Shown here piece by piece: positions 8,366 through 18,398 of a stretch of 64,000 nt of DNA (positions within the stretch are counted from its first letter, which is position 1; the number at the start of each line of letters is the position of its first letter). The notes beneath the pieces are model-generated. The model was not told the origin of the DNA. It saw nothing but the letters and a program-made list of their open reading frames with translations, and did not search any database. The translations under genes were made by a program, and so were the position numbers. The stretch is taken from assembly GCF_000301075.1 (NCBI RefSeq), contig NZ_JH932293.1:1039755-1103754 (forward strand), in the 5' to 3' direction. This DNA comes from Bergeyella zoohelcum ATCC 43767 (GTDB taxonomy: Bacteria > Bacteroidota > Bacteroidia > Flavobacteriales > Weeksellaceae).

Positions 8366-8473
8366 GGCTCATGACTGTTTGCCATTTGAAAAAGTAAATA
8401 GTGAAGCATTAAAAGTTGAAAAAAGCGTACTGCCTATCCTTACGGCATACGGCACATTAATTAAATGTAAATA

Positions 8474-9034
8474 ATGAAACTAACGAACAGATCCAAAGTA
8501 GTTTCCAATAAGGAAATGACCTTTATGGAAAAACTATACCTTCCTTCCATCATTAAAGGGATGGGAATTACAGGTAAACATGCCCTTGAGATGATTTTTA
8601 AAGGCTCTAAAGGGAAGGTGTATGCCTATCCTGAGGTGGAAAAACCTCGTGCTCAAATATGGAGAGGAAGACATGTACTGAAAAGAGATGAAGAAGGAAG
8701 AGAAAGATGTACAGCCTGTGGACTATGTGCCGTAGCATGCCCTGCAGAAGCTATTACCATGACTTCTGCGGAGAGAAAACCAGAAGAAAAACATCTGTAC
8801 AGAGAGGAAAAATACGCTTCTACTTATGAGATTAATATGCTCAGATGTATTTTCTGTGGTATGTGCGAAGAGGCTTGCCCTAAATCTGCAATTTATCTTA
8901 CTGATAGATTGGTAGATGTGGAGACGCATCGTTTGGATTTTGTATATGGAAAAGATAAATTGGTAGAGAAAATGGAGGCTCGAATTGATATTCAGCCTAG
9001 ACAAACTGACAAACAGAAAAAAGCCGTAAAATAA
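8474..9034 (+). CDS. nuoI: NADH-quinone oxidoreductase subunit I
   Basis: NuoI carries the two 4Fe-4S clusters N6a and N6b, which pass electrons toward N2 in NuoB. The 186-residue protein has two classical ferredoxin motifs, CTACGLCAVACP (Cys79, 82, 85, 89) and CIFCGMCEEACP (Cys125, 128, 131, 135). An N-terminal segment should sit on the membrane surface, and the C-terminus is Lys/Gln-rich. The next start follows one base after its stop, consistent with translational coupling to nuoJ. Confidence 0.97.
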   Translation: MKLTNRSKVVSNKEMTFMEKLYLPSIIKGMGITGKHALEMIFKGSKGKVYAYPEVEKPRAQIWRGRHVLKRDEEGRERCTACGLCAVACPAEAITMTSAERKPEEKHLYREEKYASTYEINMLRCIFCGMCEEACPKSAIYLTDRLVDVETHRLDFVYGKDKLVEKMEARIDIQPRQTDKQKKAVK

Positions 9035-9035
9035 A

Positions 9036-9533
9036 ATGGAACAAATTATATTTTTTATTATTTCAGCCTTTGCATTGGCGAGTGCGGCGTATTTTGTTTT
9101 TTCCAAAAACCCGCTTTATTCTATTCTTTCACTTATTATTACCATGTTTTCCATTGCGGGATTGTACATTGTATTGAATGCACAATTTCTCGGTGTGGTA
9201 CAAATCATTGTCTATGCTGGTGCTATCATGGTATTATTCCTTTATATCTTAATGATGCTCAATCTCAATAAGGAAGATGAAGGAAAAAAGAATGTATATT
9301 TAAAATTTGCCGGAGTAATCTCTGGTGGACTACTATTCATCGGTATTTTGGGAGCACTAAAGGGGATTCATACGGAGGCCGTAGATACCACCAATATAGA
9401 TTATAGCGTAGGGCTTACTAAAAACCTCGGTCGTCTTTTGTTTAATGAGTATGTATTGCCTTTTGAATTGGCTTCCATTCTCATCATTGCGGGAATTGTA
9501 GGTGCAGTATTAATAGGAAAAAAAGATTTATAG
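9036..9533 (+). CDS. nuoJ: NADH-quinone oxidoreductase subunit J
   Basis: NuoJ is a small membrane-arm subunit with five predicted helices. The 165-residue product has the conserved VVQIIVYAGAIMVLFLYILMM-like helix (about 56-76), the hallmark of the family. It is tightly spaced with nuoI (1 base) and nuoK (4 bases). Confidence 0.95.
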   Translation: MEQIIFFIISAFALASAAYFVFSKNPLYSILSLIITMFSIAGLYIVLNAQFLGVVQIIVYAGAIMVLFLYILMMLNLNKEDEGKKNVYLKFAGVISGGLLFIGILGALKGIHTEAVDTTNIDYSVGLTKNLGRLLFNEYVLPFELASILIIAGIVGAVLIGKKDL

Positions 9534-9537
9534 AGAT

Positions 9538-9867
9538 ATGACAGATATAAATTCTTTCATCAGTGCCATTCCTCAGAGTTATTTCATCATTCTGAGTGTT
9601 GTACTGTTTTGCTTAGGAGTAATCGGTGTTTTGATTCGTAAAAATGCCATTATCATTTTAGGGTGTGTAGAGCTGATGCTCAATTCAGTAAATTTACTTT
9701 TAGCATCGTTTTCAGCTTATAAAGGAGATGGAAATGGGCAGCTTTTGGTATTTTTCATCATGGTAGTAGCAGCAGCAGAAGTGGCAGTAGGACTTGCTAT
9801 CATCGCCATGCTCTACCGTAACACAAGGTCTGTAGATATTAGTTTGTTCAATAAATTGAAGGGGTAA
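9538..9867 (+). CDS. nuoK: NADH-quinone oxidoreductase subunit K
   Basis: NuoK is an MrpC-like membrane subunit of the proton path. The 109-residue protein has three hydrophobic helices with membrane glutamates in GCVELMLNSVNL (helix 2) and VAAAEVAVGLAI (helix 3), both typical of the family. It is followed by nuoL after 3 bases. Confidence 0.96.
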   Translation: MTDINSFISAIPQSYFIILSVVLFCLGVIGVLIRKNAIIILGCVELMLNSVNLLLASFSAYKGDGNGQLLVFFIMVVAAAEVAVGLAIIAMLYRNTRSVDISLFNKLKG

Positions 9868-9870
9868 GAT

Positions 9871-11787
9871 ATGGAGAATTTAGTATTTTTATTGGTAGTA
9901 TTACCTCTATTAGGATTTTGTATCAATGGTATTTTTGGGAAAAAATTGCCAGTGAACATTGTGGGAGCCATCGGTACTATTGTAGTATTATCGAGTTTCG
10001 TTATTGGCCTTAATTTGTTTTTTAATTTTTCCGAAGATGCACCGCCTGTTGTGGTAAAAGCATTTGAATGGTTCAGAGTGAATGGTGTTCCCGTAAACTT
10101 TGCATTTCAGATAGACCAGCTTTCTCTGATGATGGTACTCATTATCACGGGAATAGGTACGCTGATTCATTTGTACTCTATTGGATATATGCATCATGAT
10201 CCAGGGTTTGCTAGATTTTTTGCTTATCTCAATCTGTTTGTTTTCTCCATGTTACTTTTAGTATTGGGAAGCAATTATCTGATTCTTTTTATCGGATGGG
10301 AAGGCGTAGGGCTTTGCTCTTATCTACTCATCGGTTTTTGGTTCAAAAATAAAGAATATGGTAAGGCAGCTAGGAAAGCATTTATCATGAATAGGATAGG
10401 AGATTTAGGTCTTCTTTTGGGGATTTTCATGATTGCTTATCATACCAATGCAGTGGATTATCTTTCTGTAAAACAAAATGTAGGACAATTTGAGATAGAT
10501 GGTAGCATCATTATCTTTATTTGTGCAGCACTTTTTATAGGAGCAGTAGGTAAATCAGCACAAGTTCCATTGTACACTTGGCTTCCAGATGCTATGGCGG
10601 GGCCTACACCTGTATCTGCATTAATTCACGCTGCTACCATGGTAACGGCGGGTATTTACCTTGTAGTTCGTTCCAATTTCTTATTTGATTTAGCACCTAC
10701 TGTGTTAGATGGCATTCTTTTCATTGGATTGCTTACGGCTATTTTAGCTGCTTTCTATGCACTGAGACAGAATGATATTAAAAAAGTATTGGCATATTCT
10801 ACGGTTTCTCAGCTTGGGTTTATGTTCGTAGCTTTAGGTGTGGGGGCTTATACTACAGCGATGTTCCACCTCATGACCCATGCTTTCTTTAAAGCATTAT
10901 TGTTCCTAGGCTCTGGTTCTGTAATTCACGCGATGAGTGGTGAGCAAGATATGCGTTTTATGGGAGGGCTGAAAGATAAAATAAAAATTACTCATATCAC
11001 TTTCCTCATTGGTACTTTTGCTATTGCGGGGATGCCATTGTTCTCAGGGATGATTTCTAAGGACGAAATTTTGGTGGTTACTTTTGTGAAAAGCCCTCTG
11101 ATTTGGGGAATACTTTTCATCGTGGCAGCAATGACGGCTACTTATATGTTCAGAATGTACTATCTTACTTTCCATGGACAGTTTAGAGGAACAGAGGAAC
11201 AGAGACATCATCTTCATGAAAGTCCATTGAATATGACTTTACCTCTTATGGTATTAGCAGTGTTATCCGTATTTGGAGGATTTTTTAATTTACCCCATTT
11301 TATAGGGCATGGGCATTACGCTTTCCTTGCTCATTGGATTAAGCCCGTGCTTACAGAACAGGCATATGCTAAGGCAGAAGCTGCAATGATGAGCATTAGC
11401 CCTACTACGGAATACATCCTTTTGGCAATTACTATTGCAATGTTTTTTGTAGTATGGATGGTAGTGAAAAACATCTATGGAACAAAAGGGAAACTTCCAA
11501 AGGCGGAAGAGGAACTGAAAGGATGGGAGAAATTATCAGCCAAAAAATTGTATATCGATGAACTGTACCATGCACTTTTTGTTCGTACGGCAGAAGGATT
11601 GGGCCGTGGAGGAAAAGCATTTGATAAAAATGTACTAGACAACACGGTGGAATTTGTAGGAGATGGTGCTGAAGAGAGTGGTAATCTACTGAAGAGATTA
11701 CAGAATGGAAATGTAGAAAACTATGTACTTCTTCTTTCTTTGGCGATTGGAATTATATTGATTGTTAAATTTTATTTTGCTTCATAA
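9871..11787 (+). CDS. nuoL: NADH-quinone oxidoreductase subunit L
   Basis: NuoL is the distal antiporter-like proton pump of complex I. The 638-residue product is full length with many membrane helices. It shows FIGWEGVGLCSYLLIGFW near 146-163, the AFIMNRIGDLGLLLG stretch, the broken-helix region VPLYTWLPDAMAGPTPVSAL with the key lysine upstream, and the long C-terminal lateral helix. The stop overlaps the nuoM start by one base (TAATG). Confidence 0.97.
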   Translation: MENLVFLLVVLPLLGFCINGIFGKKLPVNIVGAIGTIVVLSSFVIGLNLFFNFSEDAPPVVVKAFEWFRVNGVPVNFAFQIDQLSLMMVLIITGIGTLIHLYSIGYMHHDPGFARFFAYLNLFVFSMLLLVLGSNYLILFIGWEGVGLCSYLLIGFWFKNKEYGKAARKAFIMNRIGDLGLLLGIFMIAYHTNAVDYLSVKQNVGQFEIDGSIIIFICAALFIGAVGKSAQVPLYTWLPDAMAGPTPVSALIHAATMVTAGIYLVVRSNFLFDLAPTVLDGILFIGLLTAILAAFYALRQNDIKKVLAYSTVSQLGFMFVALGVGAYTTAMFHLMTHAFFKALLFLGSGSVIHAMSGEQDMRFMGGLKDKIKITHITFLIGTFAIAGMPLFSGMISKDEILVVTFVKSPLIWGILFIVAAMTATYMFRMYYLTFHGQFRGTEEQRHHLHESPLNMTLPLMVLAVLSVFGGFFNLPHFIGHGHYAFLAHWIKPVLTEQAYAKAEAAMMSISPTTEYILLAITIAMFFVVWMVVKNIYGTKGKLPKAEEELKGWEKLSAKKLYIDELYHALFVRTAEGLGRGGKAFDKNVLDNTVEFVGDGAEESGNLLKRLQNGNVENYVLLLSLAIGIILIVKFYFAS

Positions 11788-13280
11788 TGTCTATAGAATT
11801 ATTATCATTACTATTATTGCCACCGTTCGGTGCATTGGTATTGTTCTTTGCGAAAGGTGCTTTTAGCCGAAATATAGCGATAGGATTCTCATTGGTGCAG
11901 TTGGTCATTACTTTGTGTATGCTATGTAATTTTGATAGCACAGCTACCGTGGATAGTGCCCTTCAGTATGAGATTAATTATCCTTGGATGCAAGGAATCA
12001 ATTCTACCATACATTTTGGAGTGGATGGAATGAGTATGCTCATGGTATTACTTACTAATATCTTGGTGCCGCTTATTTTAATATCTTCTATTAAAAGTAC
12101 GCAGCATTATACGCATACTTTTTATGCTTTGGCACTCCTCATGCAGTTCGGACTTATTGGGGTGTTTACCGCATTAGACGGACTTTTATTTTATATTTTC
12201 TGGGAAGTTACTCTTATTCCTATTTGGCTCATCTGTGGGATTTGGGGACAAGAGAATAAGCGATTTCAGTTTACTACCAAGTTCTTTGTTTATACTTTTG
12301 TAGGTTCATTATTTATGCTTGGTGCGTTCATCTTCGTGTACAGCCATGCGGCTTCTTTTTCATTGACAGATATGTACAATGCGAATCTTACAGAAACGCA
12401 ACAAATCATTGTATTTTGGTTTATTTTCTTTGCCTTTGCAGTGAAATTACCTGTTTTTCCTTTTCACACTTGGCAGCCAGATACTTATACTTATGCTCCT
12501 GCTCAGGGAACGATGTTACTCTCAGGAATCATGCTAAAAATGGCGGTTTTTGGAGTATTAAGATGGTTGTTACCTATTACACCAATGGCTATTGTAGGTA
12601 TTTCAGGATTTATCGTACTTATTTTAGCTATTGTAGGGGTGCTACATGGAGCGTTAATCGCTTTGATTCAAAATGATATCAAAAGAATTTTAGCATATTC
12701 CTCATTTTCGCATGTAGGACTCATGGTGGCGGGGATTTTTGCTTCTGCTATGGTAACACTGAATGGTACTTTTACCATTGAGGGAGGACAGGGAGCCATG
12801 GTTCAGGCATTTGCTCATGGCTTTAATGTGGTAGGGCTTTTCATATGTGCAGAAATTTTAGAGAGAAAATTCGGTACCAGAGATATTCGGAATATGGGTG
12901 GACTGGCAAGGGTAGCTCCTATTTTTGCAGTGGTTTTTCTCATTGTCTTATTAGGTTCTTTAGGAGTTCCTTTGACCAATGGCTTCATCGGTGAATTTAT
13001 TTTGTTAAAATCTGTATTCGGATATGATACTTTGGCAGCTATCATTGCGGGAGTTTCTATCATCTTAGCGGCGGGATACCTACTAAGAATGTACGGAAAA
13101 ACCATGTTTACGGAAGGAAATACAGAGCAATTAGACGGTATGAAAGATGTCTCTACCAGTGAATTCATCGTTTTGGGAAGCATTGCCGCTTTAGTCTTGG
13201 TATTTGGAGTGTATCCTCAGCCGATTATTGATATGGTAACCCCATCGTTATCGTTTATTTATAATGCTTTGGCTCACTAA
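11787..13280 (+). CDS. nuoM: NADH-quinone oxidoreductase subunit M
   Basis: NuoM is the second antiporter-like proton-pumping subunit. The 497-residue protein has the conserved FYIFWEVTLIPIWLICGIWG helix with its essential glutamate near residue 140. It also has the KLPVFPFHTWQPDTYTYAP motif and the KRILAYSSFSHVGLMVAG segment. Its start overlaps the nuoL stop, suggesting coupled translation. Confidence 0.97.
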   Translation: MSIELLSLLLLPPFGALVLFFAKGAFSRNIAIGFSLVQLVITLCMLCNFDSTATVDSALQYEINYPWMQGINSTIHFGVDGMSMLMVLLTNILVPLILISSIKSTQHYTHTFYALALLMQFGLIGVFTALDGLLFYIFWEVTLIPIWLICGIWGQENKRFQFTTKFFVYTFVGSLFMLGAFIFVYSHAASFSLTDMYNANLTETQQIIVFWFIFFAFAVKLPVFPFHTWQPDTYTYAPAQGTMLLSGIMLKMAVFGVLRWLLPITPMAIVGISGFIVLILAIVGVLHGALIALIQNDIKRILAYSSFSHVGLMVAGIFASAMVTLNGTFTIEGGQGAMVQAFAHGFNVVGLFICAEILERKFGTRDIRNMGGLARVAPIFAVVFLIVLLGSLGVPLTNGFIGEFILLKSVFGYDTLAAIIAGVSIILAAGYLLRMYGKTMFTEGNTEQLDGMKDVSTSEFIVLGSIAALVLVFGVYPQPIIDMVTPSLSFIYNALAH

Positions 13281-13312
13281 ATTTTTAATCTTATTTTTAT
13301 AAAGATAACCTC

Positions 13313-14707
13313 ATGATTGTTTTAATAACTGTTTTTATCACTGCCATAATTGTATTATTTACGGGCGTTTTTAACCAAGGTAAATATGCGAGATACACTG
13401 GAATTGCGGGATTACTTTTGGCATTAGCATTGAGTTTTCAGCCAGAGCCTGTATTCTTTGAGCAATATCACTCTATGTATGCGTTAAGTGCATCGGCTGT
13501 TTTGTTTTCTAGAATAGCCATTATGACTACGCTTTTGATTTTCTTTTTGGGTGGTTTTGCGTTTTCTAATCATCGTAATCATCAGTCAGAACTGTATGCT
13601 CTAATGCTATTCGCACTTTGTGGTGGCTTCGTACTTTTTGGGTTCCAAAATCTTATTACGCTATTTCTAGGGATTGAGATCCTTTCCATTCCCCTATATG
13701 TATTGGCAGGGGCGAATAAAAATGACTTGCGTTCCAATGAAGCATCATTAAAATATTTTTTGATGGGTGCTTTTGCTACAGGGTTTTTGCTTTTTGGTAT
13801 TGCAATGATTTATGGTGCAGCAGGAAGTTTTGATTTGGCACAAATCAGAGAATTTGTTACTCTTCATCAAAGTAAACCGATGATCATTCTCGGAATGATT
13901 ATGATGCTTAGTGCTTTTTCTTTTAAAGTATCTTTAGCACCATTTCATACTTGGAGTCCTGATGTGTATCAAGGGGCACCTACTATTATTACGGCATTCA
14001 TGGCGAGTGTGGTAAAAACTTCTGCGGTATATGCTTTTTTCGTGATGATGACGCAGGTTTTTGGTAGTATCATGGGAAGTTGGCAAAACATTGTGGGGGT
14101 ACTCATTATCCTTACTTTCTTAATTGCCAATACCATGGGATTGGCACAGAGCAATGCGAAAAGAATGCTTGCTTTCTCTTCTGTTTCTCATGCAGGATAT
14201 TTGGCATTAATTTTCTTTGGAGTGAATGAAAACTCTACTAATGTATTGGCATTTTACCTATTTGCTTATTCGCTAAGCACCATAGGGGTGTTTATGACGA
14301 TGATTTATGTAGAGAAAATTAAGAGAGAAACTTCATACAATGCGTTCAAGGGACTGGCAAAAACTTCGCCTGTGTTGGCATTGGTATCTACAGTGTCTTT
14401 GTTGTCTATGGCGGGAATTCCTATTACAGCAGGGTTCATTGCTAAGTTTAGCCTCTTTGCTCAGGCAATCAATGGAAGTATTTTCTTGGTACTCATGGCG
14501 ATTATTGGCTCGGCAATATCCATTGCCTATTATTTGAGGCTTATTATTTCCATGTATTTCTTCCAAGAGTCTAGCTTTAAGACTTCAGAGACAGTATCTA
14601 TCACTTATAATATCGTGGGCGTGGTGATTATTCTTACCATTATTATTTTAGGAATCTTCCCCGATTTATTTTTTCACCAGTTTGCTTACGCTCCGATTAT
14701 AAAATAA
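13313..14707 (+). CDS. nuoN: NADH-quinone oxidoreductase subunit N
   Basis: NuoN is the third antiporter-like subunit and the last gene of the operon. The 464-residue protein has FLGIEILSIPLYVLAG near 119-134, FKVSLAPFHTWSPDVYQGAP, and KRMLAFSSVSHAGYLAL, all family-typical. Length is usual for NuoN. A clear intrinsic terminator starts four bases after its stop. Confidence 0.97.
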   Translation: MIVLITVFITAIIVLFTGVFNQGKYARYTGIAGLLLALALSFQPEPVFFEQYHSMYALSASAVLFSRIAIMTTLLIFFLGGFAFSNHRNHQSELYALMLFALCGGFVLFGFQNLITLFLGIEILSIPLYVLAGANKNDLRSNEASLKYFLMGAFATGFLLFGIAMIYGAAGSFDLAQIREFVTLHQSKPMIILGMIMMLSAFSFKVSLAPFHTWSPDVYQGAPTIITAFMASVVKTSAVYAFFVMMTQVFGSIMGSWQNIVGVLIILTFLIANTMGLAQSNAKRMLAFSSVSHAGYLALIFFGVNENSTNVLAFYLFAYSLSTIGVFMTMIYVEKIKRETSYNAFKGLAKTSPVLALVSTVSLLSMAGIPITAGFIAKFSLFAQAINGSIFLVLMAIIGSAISIAYYLRLIISMYFFQESSFKTSETVSITYNIVGVVIILTIIILGIFPDLFFHQFAYAPIIK

Positions 14708-14710
14708 TTA

Positions 14711-14738
14711 AATCCCCAGTTTTGGGGATTTTTTTTTG
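14711..14738 (+). terminator. Intrinsic terminator of the nuo operon
   Basis: AATCCCCA, a short loop and TGGGGATT form a hairpin followed by about nine T residues. It lies directly after the nuoN stop and ends the 14.2-kb operon. Confidence 0.9.
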
Positions 14739-14800
14739 GAATTACTTGGTAAAAGTTTAATTTTAATACTTACATTTGAGTAAGTAATAAAAGAGATACC

Positions 14801-16963
14801 ATGAAAAAACAATTCGTAACATTATCGGTGCTTTGTACCGGTATCCTTTTCGCACAAAAAACGGACAGCATCCCTCAAACGGTAGAAAAACAAATAGAAG
14901 CTGTGGAGCTGGTGGCGAAGAAAAAATTGGTAGAAAGAAAGGTAGATAGATTAGTGTTTAATGTAGGAGAATCTGTATCTACACAAGGAGGAGATGCCTT
15001 GGATGCCCTGAGAGTAACTCCAGGCGTAATAGTTCAGAATGAAAGTATTTCTATGGTAGGAAAAAATGGAGCATCTATCATGGTCAATGATAAACTCTTG
15101 AGATTATCTGGTGATGAACTTGCCAATTTTCTAAAAACAATAAAATCTGAGGATATTCAGAAAATAGAAGTCATTACTGCACCTCCTGCCAAATATGATG
15201 CGGAGGGAGATAGCGGAATTATCAATATTCAACTGAAAAAGGCTAAACGAAATAGCTGGGGCGGAAATATTACAAATAGTTATACCCAAGCCACGCATTT
15301 ATTGGGAAATTGGGGTGGTGCTTTAAATTTTCAGAAAGATAAATGGACGATTACCTCTAATCTCAATTATACGAATGGAAGCTATGCACCTTACCAAGAA
15401 TACACTTTATTTTATCCTAATTTTATTTGGTCAGAAACTAATAAAAGGCGTGTTTTTCAGAATAGCGTAAGTGGAAAAGTAGGGATAGATTACCAAGTAA
15501 GCCCTAAGACTACAATGGGCGTGGAATACGCTGCTTCTGATGCTGAGGTATTGGCAAAAGGAGAATTTCGTCCTACTATTACTCTACCTAATGGAGAGAT
15601 GGATTATTATATCATAACCCCTAACCGAGTGGAAAGAGATATACAATCTGATGCGGTAAATTTGTATAGTTTTACCAAAATCAATGATAAAGGGGAGCAG
15701 CTTTCTATCAATGCGAATTATTTTAAATACCAGTCTGGTGGGAATAATAAGTTCAGTACCCAAAAGTATTTACCAGATGGAATGCCTTTTGGGGGAAGTT
15801 ACCAATCGGCAGATAATATCAGTGGCCAGCGTGTACATATCTACTCAGCAAGTGCTGATTATGAATTGCCTTTAGAATGGGCACAGTTTTCCTTAGGAGG
15901 AAAAGTCTCATTCATAGACAATGGTAGTAATGTAGCTTATTTTGATACATCAGCTCAAAATCCAATTATGGACCCTACGAGGAGTAATGTTTTTGATTAC
16001 AAAGAAAATACCCAAGCCTTGTACATTTCGGGAAATAAAAATTGGTCAGAGAAATGGAAGATGAAATTGGGACTAAGATTAGAAACTACCCAGACCAAAG
16101 GTTATTCTGAGACGCTACAGAAAACACATAAAAACAATTATACCCAACTATTCCCCACGCTTTATCTTACTTATGATGCTACAGAAAATAGGCAGTATGG
16201 AATGAACTATAGCAGAAGAATCCACCGCCCAAGCTATAGTGACCTAAATCCTTTTAGACTCTACTCTTCACAGTTTAATTATTCTGAAGGGAATCCATTT
16301 TTACAGCCTTATTTCATTGATAACTTTGAAATCAATTGGAGTTATAAAAATTATTTCGCTTCGGTAGATGTATCACTTATCAAAAACGGGTCTGACCAAG
16401 TAACTTTTGTATCTCCCGATGATACCGTGCAGAGGGTAATTCCTTTTAATTTTTATAAACAGTTTGCATTAGGCACAGTGCATCACTATACATTAAAGCC
16501 TTGGAAATGGTGGGAAAGCAGCAATATGCTGAATGTGAAATATGTGAAAACTACACCACAGCTAGAAAACACCTCCCTTCCAATACTGGACAAAATAACC
16601 GCTTATTTTTCTTCTAATAATAGTTTTGTGCTTAATGATGCCAAAACGCTAAGAGCGGAATTAGGATTTTACTATCATGCTCCTTCTGTTGCAGGAAGCT
16701 ATACCACTACAGTATGGTATTATGTAGATGCAGGAATTCGTTATTCTATGTTTGATAAAAAACTGAATGTATCCCTCAATGGTATGGATATTTTCAGAAC
16801 CAATAAGGTTACCTTTACCCAAACTGTAAATGGCATCAAGCAAGAGAATTTTGACTATCGTGATAGTCAAAAAATAAGGCTTTCCGTTACTTATAGTTTT
16901 GGAAAATCTTTCGATACAAAAAAAGTAAACCAAAGTAATGAGGAAGAAAAAGAAAGATTGTAG
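14801..16963 (+). CDS. TonB-dependent receptor-like outer membrane beta-barrel protein
   Basis: A 720-residue outer membrane protein with an N-terminal signal peptide (about 1-19, cleaved after FAQ). A plug-like region follows: DALDALRVTPGVIVQNESISMVG, then IKSEDIQKIEVITAPPAKYDAEGDSGIINIQLKK at about 122-155. A long beta-barrel rich in Tyr, Asn and aromatic residues makes up the rest. This matches the 'outer membrane beta-barrel family' branch of TonB-dependent receptors. It lacks the N-terminal carboxypeptidase-like domain many relatives have. The C-terminus carries a charged tail (NQSNEEEKERL) after the last strand, unlike classical barrels that end in an aromatic residue. The substrate is unknown. 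It is a single gene after the nuo terminator. Confidence 0.8.
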   Translation: MKKQFVTLSVLCTGILFAQKTDSIPQTVEKQIEAVELVAKKKLVERKVDRLVFNVGESVSTQGGDALDALRVTPGVIVQNESISMVGKNGASIMVNDKLLRLSGDELANFLKTIKSEDIQKIEVITAPPAKYDAEGDSGIINIQLKKAKRNSWGGNITNSYTQATHLLGNWGGALNFQKDKWTITSNLNYTNGSYAPYQEYTLFYPNFIWSETNKRRVFQNSVSGKVGIDYQVSPKTTMGVEYAASDAEVLAKGEFRPTITLPNGEMDYYIITPNRVERDIQSDAVNLYSFTKINDKGEQLSINANYFKYQSGGNNKFSTQKYLPDGMPFGGSYQSADNISGQRVHIYSASADYELPLEWAQFSLGGKVSFIDNGSNVAYFDTSAQNPIMDPTRSNVFDYKENTQALYISGNKNWSEKWKMKLGLRLETTQTKGYSETLQKTHKNNYTQLFPTLYLTYDATENRQYGMNYSRRIHRPSYSDLNPFRLYSSQFNYSEGNPFLQPYFIDNFEINWSYKNYFASVDVSLIKNGSDQVTFVSPDDTVQRVIPFNFYKQFALGTVHHYTLKPWKWWESSNMLNVKYVKTTPQLENTSLPILDKITAYFSSNNSFVLNDAKTLRAELGFYYHAPSVAGSYTTTVWYYVDAGIRYSMFDKKLNVSLNGMDIFRTNKVTFTQTVNGIKQENFDYRDSQKIRLSVTYSFGKSFDTKKVNQSNEEEKERL

Positions 16964-17129
16964 AAATAAAAAATCGGAAATATTTCAAAGATTTAAAGAA
17001 TACGCCAATTGTTAATCGTAAAACTTTGTACAGGAAATCAAAATTTCCAGAGGACTGAAAAATAAACTTTGAAATTTGTTTTTTTTTGCCGATATTGCAC
17101 CCCATTTTTAAATAAAATCCGTAAATTTT

Positions 17130-18179
17130 ATGAAAACATCCGATTTTAACTTTCATCTTCCTGATGAATTGTTAGCAGAACACCCATCAGAGCATCGTGA
17201 CGAAGCAAGGCTTATGGTACTTAACAGAAAAAATGAAACCATTGAGCATAGATTGTTTAAAGATGTGATAGACTATTTTGATGATGGAGATTTATTCGTT
17301 TTTAACAATACCAAAGTTTTTCCAGCTCGTCTTTATGGAAATAAAGAAAAAACAGGAGCTAAAATAGAGGTCTTCCTCCTCAGAGAACTGGATGCAGAGA
17401 CCAGAGTGTGGGATGTATTGGTGGACCCCGCAAGAAAAATCCGTATAGGGAATAAACTTTTCTTTACAGAAGATGAATCTTTGGTGGCAGAGGTGATAGA
17501 TAACACCACCAGCCGTGGGCGTACCCTTAGGTTCTTATTTGATGGTTCTTACGAAGAGTTTCGTGCCAAACTGAAAGAGCTGGGAGAAACTCCATTGCCT
17601 AAGTATATAAAAAGAGCTGTGGAACCAGAAGATGCAGAAAGATATCAGACCATCTATGCCAAAGTAGAAGGAGCGGTGGCAGCACCTACCGCAGGGCTTC
17701 ACTTCTCTAAGCATCTGATGAAGAGATTAGAGATAAAAGGAATAGATTTCGCAGAAGTTACATTACATGTAGGGTTGGGTACTTTTAATCCTATAGAGGT
17801 GGAAGACCTCTCTAAACATAAAATGGAAAGTGAGGAGGCTATTATTGATTTGGTTAATGCAGAAAAAATCAATGCAGCATCGGAGGCAGGAAAGAGAATA
17901 TGTGCCGTGGGAACCACTACTATGAGGGCTTTGGAAACTTCTGTTTCTTCTAATAGAAAAATCTCTGCATACTCTGGCTGGACGAATAAATTTATCTATC
18001 CACCGCATGAATTTGGTGTAGCCAATGCTATGATTACCAATTTCCATACCCCAAAATCTACACTTATTATGATGATTGCGGCTTTTGCAGGAAAAGATTT
18101 CGTGATGCATGCTTATGAAGAAGCCATTAAGGAGAAATATAAATTTTACTCTTATGGAGATGCCATGCTCATCTTGTAA
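17130..18179 (+). CDS. queA: tRNA preQ1(34) S-adenosylmethionine ribosyltransferase-isomerase
   Basis: QueA transfers and rearranges the ribosyl group of SAM onto preQ1 at tRNA position 34 to form epoxyqueuosine. The 349-residue product begins [20 protein letters not shown], the QueA N-terminus. It contains [14 protein letters not shown]-like ([14 protein letters not shown]), [12 protein letters not shown] and the C-terminal [16 protein letters not shown] and YSYGDAMLI motifs. Length is normal. Bases 17122-17129 (TAAATTTT) directly precede the ATG and resemble a weak -7 box. A terminator follows. Confidence 0.96.
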   Translation: MKTSDFNFHLPDELLAEHPSEHRDEARLMVLNRKNETIEHRLFKDVIDYFDDGDLFVFNNTKVFPARLYGNKEKTGAKIEVFLLRELDAETRVWDVLVDPARKIRIGNKLFFTEDESLVAEVIDNTTSRGRTLRFLFDGSYEEFRAKLKELGETPLPKYIKRAVEPEDAERYQTIYAKVEGAVAAPTAGLHFSKHLMKRLEIKGIDFAEVTLHVGLGTFNPIEVEDLSKHKMESEEAIIDLVNAEKINAASEAGKRICAVGTTTMRALETSVSSNRKISAYSGWTNKFIYPPHEFGVANAMITNFHTPKSTLIMMIAAFAGKDFVMHAYEEAIKEKYKFYSYGDAMLIL

Positions 18180-18202
18180 GCAGAGAAAATCAGCATAAGA
18201 AA

Positions 18203-18243
18203 ATAGGCTTTAAGCGATGAGAAAGTCGTTTAAAGCCTTTTAT
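18203..18243 (+). terminator. Intrinsic terminator after queA
   Basis: AGGCTTTAAGCG pairs with CGTTTAAAGCCT (one G-T pair) around a nine-base loop and is followed by TTTTATT. It lies 24 bases after the queA stop. Confidence 0.75.
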
Positions 18244-18249
18244 TCATAT

Positions 18250-18375
18250 CAAAATTTCAATAAGCAGGAAGCAGGAGGCTGTTGGTGTCTGATGATTCGC
18301 TGATAGCAATTAGCTTTATCACCTTTTAGCTTTCTAATTTCTGTCATTATACTTTGTACTTAGTACTTTTTACAA
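18250..18375 (+). repeat. Dispersed word-repeat element in the queA-rlmN spacer
   Basis: Words recur here that reappear in other spacers of this window: AAGCAGGAAGCAGGAGGC, TAGCAATTAGC, TTTCTAATTTCTGTC and TTTGTACTTAGTAC. Related words occur at 40341-40560, 49921-49990, 60111-60262, 60700-60780 and inside mnmE at 61000-61080. No ORF, tRNA or other RNA gene is visible. I infer a diverged mobile or self-propagating intergenic repeat. Confidence 0.5.
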
Positions 18376-18398
18376 ATTTATAACCTCTAAAAATATTG

